From: SIG454 sp045578465
GTDB lineage: Bacteria; Bacillota; Clostridia; Monoglobales; Monoglobaceae
Direction of reading: 5' to 3'
Assembly (NCBI GenBank): GCA_045578465.1
Contig: JAZNKJ010000029.1
Location: forward strand, 1 to 64,000
DNA length: 64,000 bases
Shown here piece after piece: positions 61,740 through 64,000 of this stretch (its first letter is position 1; every line of letters starts with the position of its first letter). The translations under genes were made by a program, and so were the position numbers. The notes beneath the pieces were generated by a model that worked only from the letters and a program-made list of their open reading frames with translations, was not told the origin of the DNA and did not search any database.

Positions 61740-63533
61740 TTAATGTTTCTCAATAGCGCCAAACTTACAGCTATCCATACATACGCCACACTTAATACAC
61801 TTGTCTGGGTCAATTACGAATGGAGATTTAATCTCGCCGGAAATTGCACCAACAGGACACTTTCTTGCACAAAGACTACATCCCTTACACTTATCAGCAA
61901 CAATTTCGTATTTAACAAGCTTCTTACATACGCCTGCAGGACAAGTCTTATCCTTAACATGGGCAATATACTCGTCACGGAAATAACGGAGTGTGCTGAG
62001 AACCGGGTTTGGAGCTGTCTGACCGAGACCGCAAAGTGAAGAATTCTTAATTGTATAACAGAGTTCTTCAAGTCTGTCAAGATCTTCCATTGTTCCTTTA
62101 CCATCTGTAATCTTTTCTAATAATTCATAAAGTCTCTTTGTACCAATTCGACAAGGAGTACATTTACCGCAGGATTCATCAACAGTAAATTCAAGGAAGA
62201 ATTTAGCGATGTCAACCATACAGTTGTCTTCGTCCATAACGATAAGACCACCACTACCCATCATTGAGCCAATTTCGATAAGAGAATCGTAGTCAATTGG
62301 AGTGTCAATAAGGTGAGCAGGGATACAACCGCCTGACGGACCACCTGTCTGCGCTGCCTTAAACTTCTTACCATTTGGGATACCTCCACCGATTTCTTCA
62401 ACGATTTCGCGGAGTGTTGTTCCCATAGGAATTTCAACAAGACCTGTGTTGTTTATCTTACCACCAAGAGCAAATACCTTAGTACCCTTAGACTTTTCAG
62501 TTCCCATTGATCTAAACCAGTCAACGCCGTTTAAGATAATCTGAGGAACATTTGCATAAGTTTCAACATTGTTAAGAAGGGTTGGCTTACCCCAGAGACC
62601 CTTTACAGCAGGGAACGGTGGACGCGGACGAGGTTCGCCTCTCTTACCTTCAATAGAGGTAATAAGTGCTGTTTCTTCACCACAAACGAAAGCACCTGCA
62701 CCAAGACGGATGTCAAGGTCAAAATCAAAGCCTGTTCCAAAAATATCTTTACCAAGTAATCCATATTCTCTTGCTTGATTTATAGCAATTCTAAGTCTGT
62801 CAACAGCAATTGGATATTCCGCTCTTATATAGATATAACCCTGATTTGCACCAACCGCATAACCGGCAATCGCCATAGCTTCAATAATACAGTGTGGGTC
62901 ACCTTCCAAGATAGAACGGTCCATAAATGCACCCGGGTCACCTTCATCGGCGTTACAAGCAACATATTTCTGGTCGCCCTGTGCCTTGTATGTGAAGTCC
63001 CATTTCATACCTGTTGTGAAGCCACCGCCACCACGGCCACGGAGACCTGAGTCCTTAATAAGCTGGATAACTTCTTCCTGGCTCATTTCAGTAAGAACTT
63101 TACCAAGTGCCTGATAACCGTCAGCTGCGATATATTCATCAATGTTTTCAGGGTTTATAACACCGCAGTTACGAAGAGCAACACGCTTTTGCTTTGCATA
63201 GAAGTTAGTTTCGTTAATAGACTTAACACCATCTTCTTCAACAGTTTCATGGTATAAAAGTCTTGTAACAATACGGCCTTTTAAAAGGTGTTCTTCAACG
63301 ATTTCCTTAATGTCTTCTACTTCAACACGGCTGTAGAAAGCACCCTCTGGATACACAACTACAATCGGGCCAAGAGCACAAAGTCCGAAACAACCTGTCT
63401 GAACAACTTTAACTTCGTTTTCAATACCGTTAGCTTTAAGCTGATTCTCAAACTCAGCCTGGATCTTTTTTGAGCCTGAAGAAGTACAGCCTGTACCACC
63501 ACAAATCAATACATGAGATCTGTATATATTCAT
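61740..63533 (-). CDS. hndC: NADH-binding hydrogenase subunit, HndC/NuoF type
   Basis: FMN- and NAD(P)H-binding beta subunit of the electron-bifurcating hydrogenase, 597 aa. An N-terminal thioredoxin-like 2Fe-2S domain (CGGTGC, TGCFGLC) precedes the NuoF core with GLRGRGGGGFTTGMKW (NADH/FMN site), ACNADEGDPGAFMDR and the N3-type cluster motif CGKCTPCRIGTKR. The C-terminus has two 4Fe-4S ferredoxin motifs (CKGCSLCARKCP, CIKCGVCMDSC). It follows the 2Fe-2S subunit by 17 nt and precedes hndD by 15 nt, each with a strong AGGAGG site. Confidence 0.95.
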   Translation of the reverse strand: MNIYRSHVLICGGTGCTSSGSKKIQAEFENQLKANGIENEVKVVQTGCFGLCALGPIVVVYPEGAFYSRVEVEDIKEIVEEHLLKGRIVTRLLYHETVEEDGVKSINETNFYAKQKRVALRNCGVINPENIDEYIAADGYQALGKVLTEMSQEEVIQLIKDSGLRGRGGGGFTTGMKWDFTYKAQGDQKYVACNADEGDPGAFMDRSILEGDPHCIIEAMAIAGYAVGANQGYIYIRAEYPIAVDRLRIAINQAREYGLLGKDIFGTGFDFDLDIRLGAGAFVCGEETALITSIEGKRGEPRPRPPFPAVKGLWGKPTLLNNVETYANVPQIILNGVDWFRSMGTEKSKGTKVFALGGKINNTGLVEIPMGTTLREIVEEIGGGIPNGKKFKAAQTGGPSGGCIPAHLIDTPIDYDSLIEIGSMMGSGGLIVMDEDNCMVDIAKFFLEFTVDESCGKCTPCRIGTKRLYELLEKITDGKGTMEDLDRLEELCYTIKNSSLCGLGQTAPNPVLSTLRYFRDEYIAHVKDKTCPAGVCKKLVKYEIVADKCKGCSLCARKCPVGAISGEIKSPFVIDPDKCIKCGVCMDSCKFGAIEKH

Positions 63534-63550
63534 CTTTTTGTCCTCCTAAA

Positions 63551-63922
63551 CTATAATTCTTCTGCTTTAATTAAATATTCTGCAACAGGTTTCTGGTTGA
63601 TGATATGTTCTGCAACAATCTTTGCAACCTTATCCTCTGTCATATGAACATAAGTAACTTTTTCCTGACCAGGAACAAATACTTCAACGATAGGCTCTAA
63701 ACGGCACATACCGATACAGCCTGTCTGAGTAACTGTTACATCAGTAAGACCTCTTTTTTCAATCTCTTTTGCAAAAGCATTAAGAACAGGACGAGCGCCT
63801 GCCGCGATACCACAAGTTGCCATTCCGACAACTATTCTTGTGCCGTTTTCGCGTTCTTTACGCATATTAACCTGACTTAAAGCTCTGTTACGGATTTCTT
63901 GTAATTCTGCCAAACTTTTCAT
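63551..63922 (-). CDS. hndB: 2Fe-2S ferredoxin-like hydrogenase subunit, HndB type
   Basis: Thioredoxin-like 2Fe-2S protein of 123 aa. Cluster cysteines are visible in ATCGIAAGA near residue 37 and TGCIGMCRLEP near 78. It passes electrons within the HndABCD-type complex. The NuoE-like subunit (HndA) normally encoded just upstream would lie beyond base 64000. The ATG at 63922 follows AAGGAGG. Confidence 0.92.
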   Translation of the reverse strand: MKSLAELQEIRNRALSQVNMRKERENGTRIVVGMATCGIAAGARPVLNAFAKEIEKRGLTDVTVTQTGCIGMCRLEPIVEVFVPGQEKVTYVHMTEDKVAKIVAEHIINQKPVAEYLIKAEEL

Positions 63923-64000
63923 AAGTTGACCTCCTTAAAATTTAAATATCCAAACCCCTACTGAGGAGTCATAATTTACTGTAAACTTTCTATTCCTTCA

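Noticed and set aside
63976..64000. C-terminal tail of the next minus-strand gene (reads EGIESLQ then TAA)
   Set aside because: Only seven codons are visible, so neither frame nor identity can be supported.

Overview
The window reads as chromosomal DNA of a low-GC, spore-forming anaerobic member of the Clostridia (Bacillota). The germination protease gene gpr and a CotJC/manganese-catalase gene indicate sporulation. The [FeFe]-hydrogenase operon indicates strict fermentative anaerobiosis. SLH domains, strong sigma-A promoters (TTGACA-17-TATAAT type), purine-rich ribosome binding sites and many TTG/GTG starts fit Firmicutes. The genus cannot be fixed from the sequence alone. Most of the window is housekeeping and most genes lie on the minus strand; I see no prophage, IS element, CRISPR array or defence island.

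Layout. 1-5.6 kb: ychF (interrupted by an in-frame TAG), an FAD-dependent oxidoreductase, the c-di-AMP pair cdaR/cdaA and proS. 5.6-10.8 kb: polA-coaE-lytic transglycosylase-M18 aminopeptidase operon. 11-12.9 kb (plus strand): M23 peptidase and polysaccharide deacetylase. 13-18 kb: BMP/ABC nucleoside-type importer. 18-26.7 kb: proB; dusB, yqhQ-like and prmC; PAP2, PFL and ACT genes; ygiQ and folD, which overlap by 125 nt. 26.7-29.5 kb: secreted lipase-like protein and gpr. 29.6-32.5 kb: a P2-type ATPase behind a yybP-ykoY-like manganese riboswitch. 32.5-33.0 kb: five tRNA genes. 33.1-41.0 kb: hslO, csp, and a six-gene run nifS-nifU-mnmA-pcrA-methyltransferase-murI. 41.2-48.6 kb: a candidate small RNA, then lon-engB-hisS-aspS-tyrS. 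48.7-52.7 kb: a small PQ-loop protein, YitT-family protein, CotJC and an SLH-anchored deacetylase. 53 kb: two tRNAs. 53.4-60 kb: a sugar catabolic operon (isomerase, FGGY kinase, DUF4432 epimerase-like protein, two class II aldolases) with a divergent PocR/AraC-type regulator. 60-64 kb: HndB/HndC/HndD-type electron-bifurcating [FeFe]-hydrogenase subunits.

The functional blocks are coherent. The sugar operon has the usual isomerase, kinase and aldolase logic, but its substrate is not evident. The divergent regulator shares a promoter region with it that holds a palindrome and repeated operator-like sequences. Manganese handling appears twice, in the riboswitch-controlled exporter and the Mn-catalase-like coat protein. 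No wholly new system is visible. The observations most worth checking are the ychF nonsense codon, the ygiQ/folD overprint, the small RNA candidate after tyrS, and the encapsulation-peptide-like tail on one aldolase.
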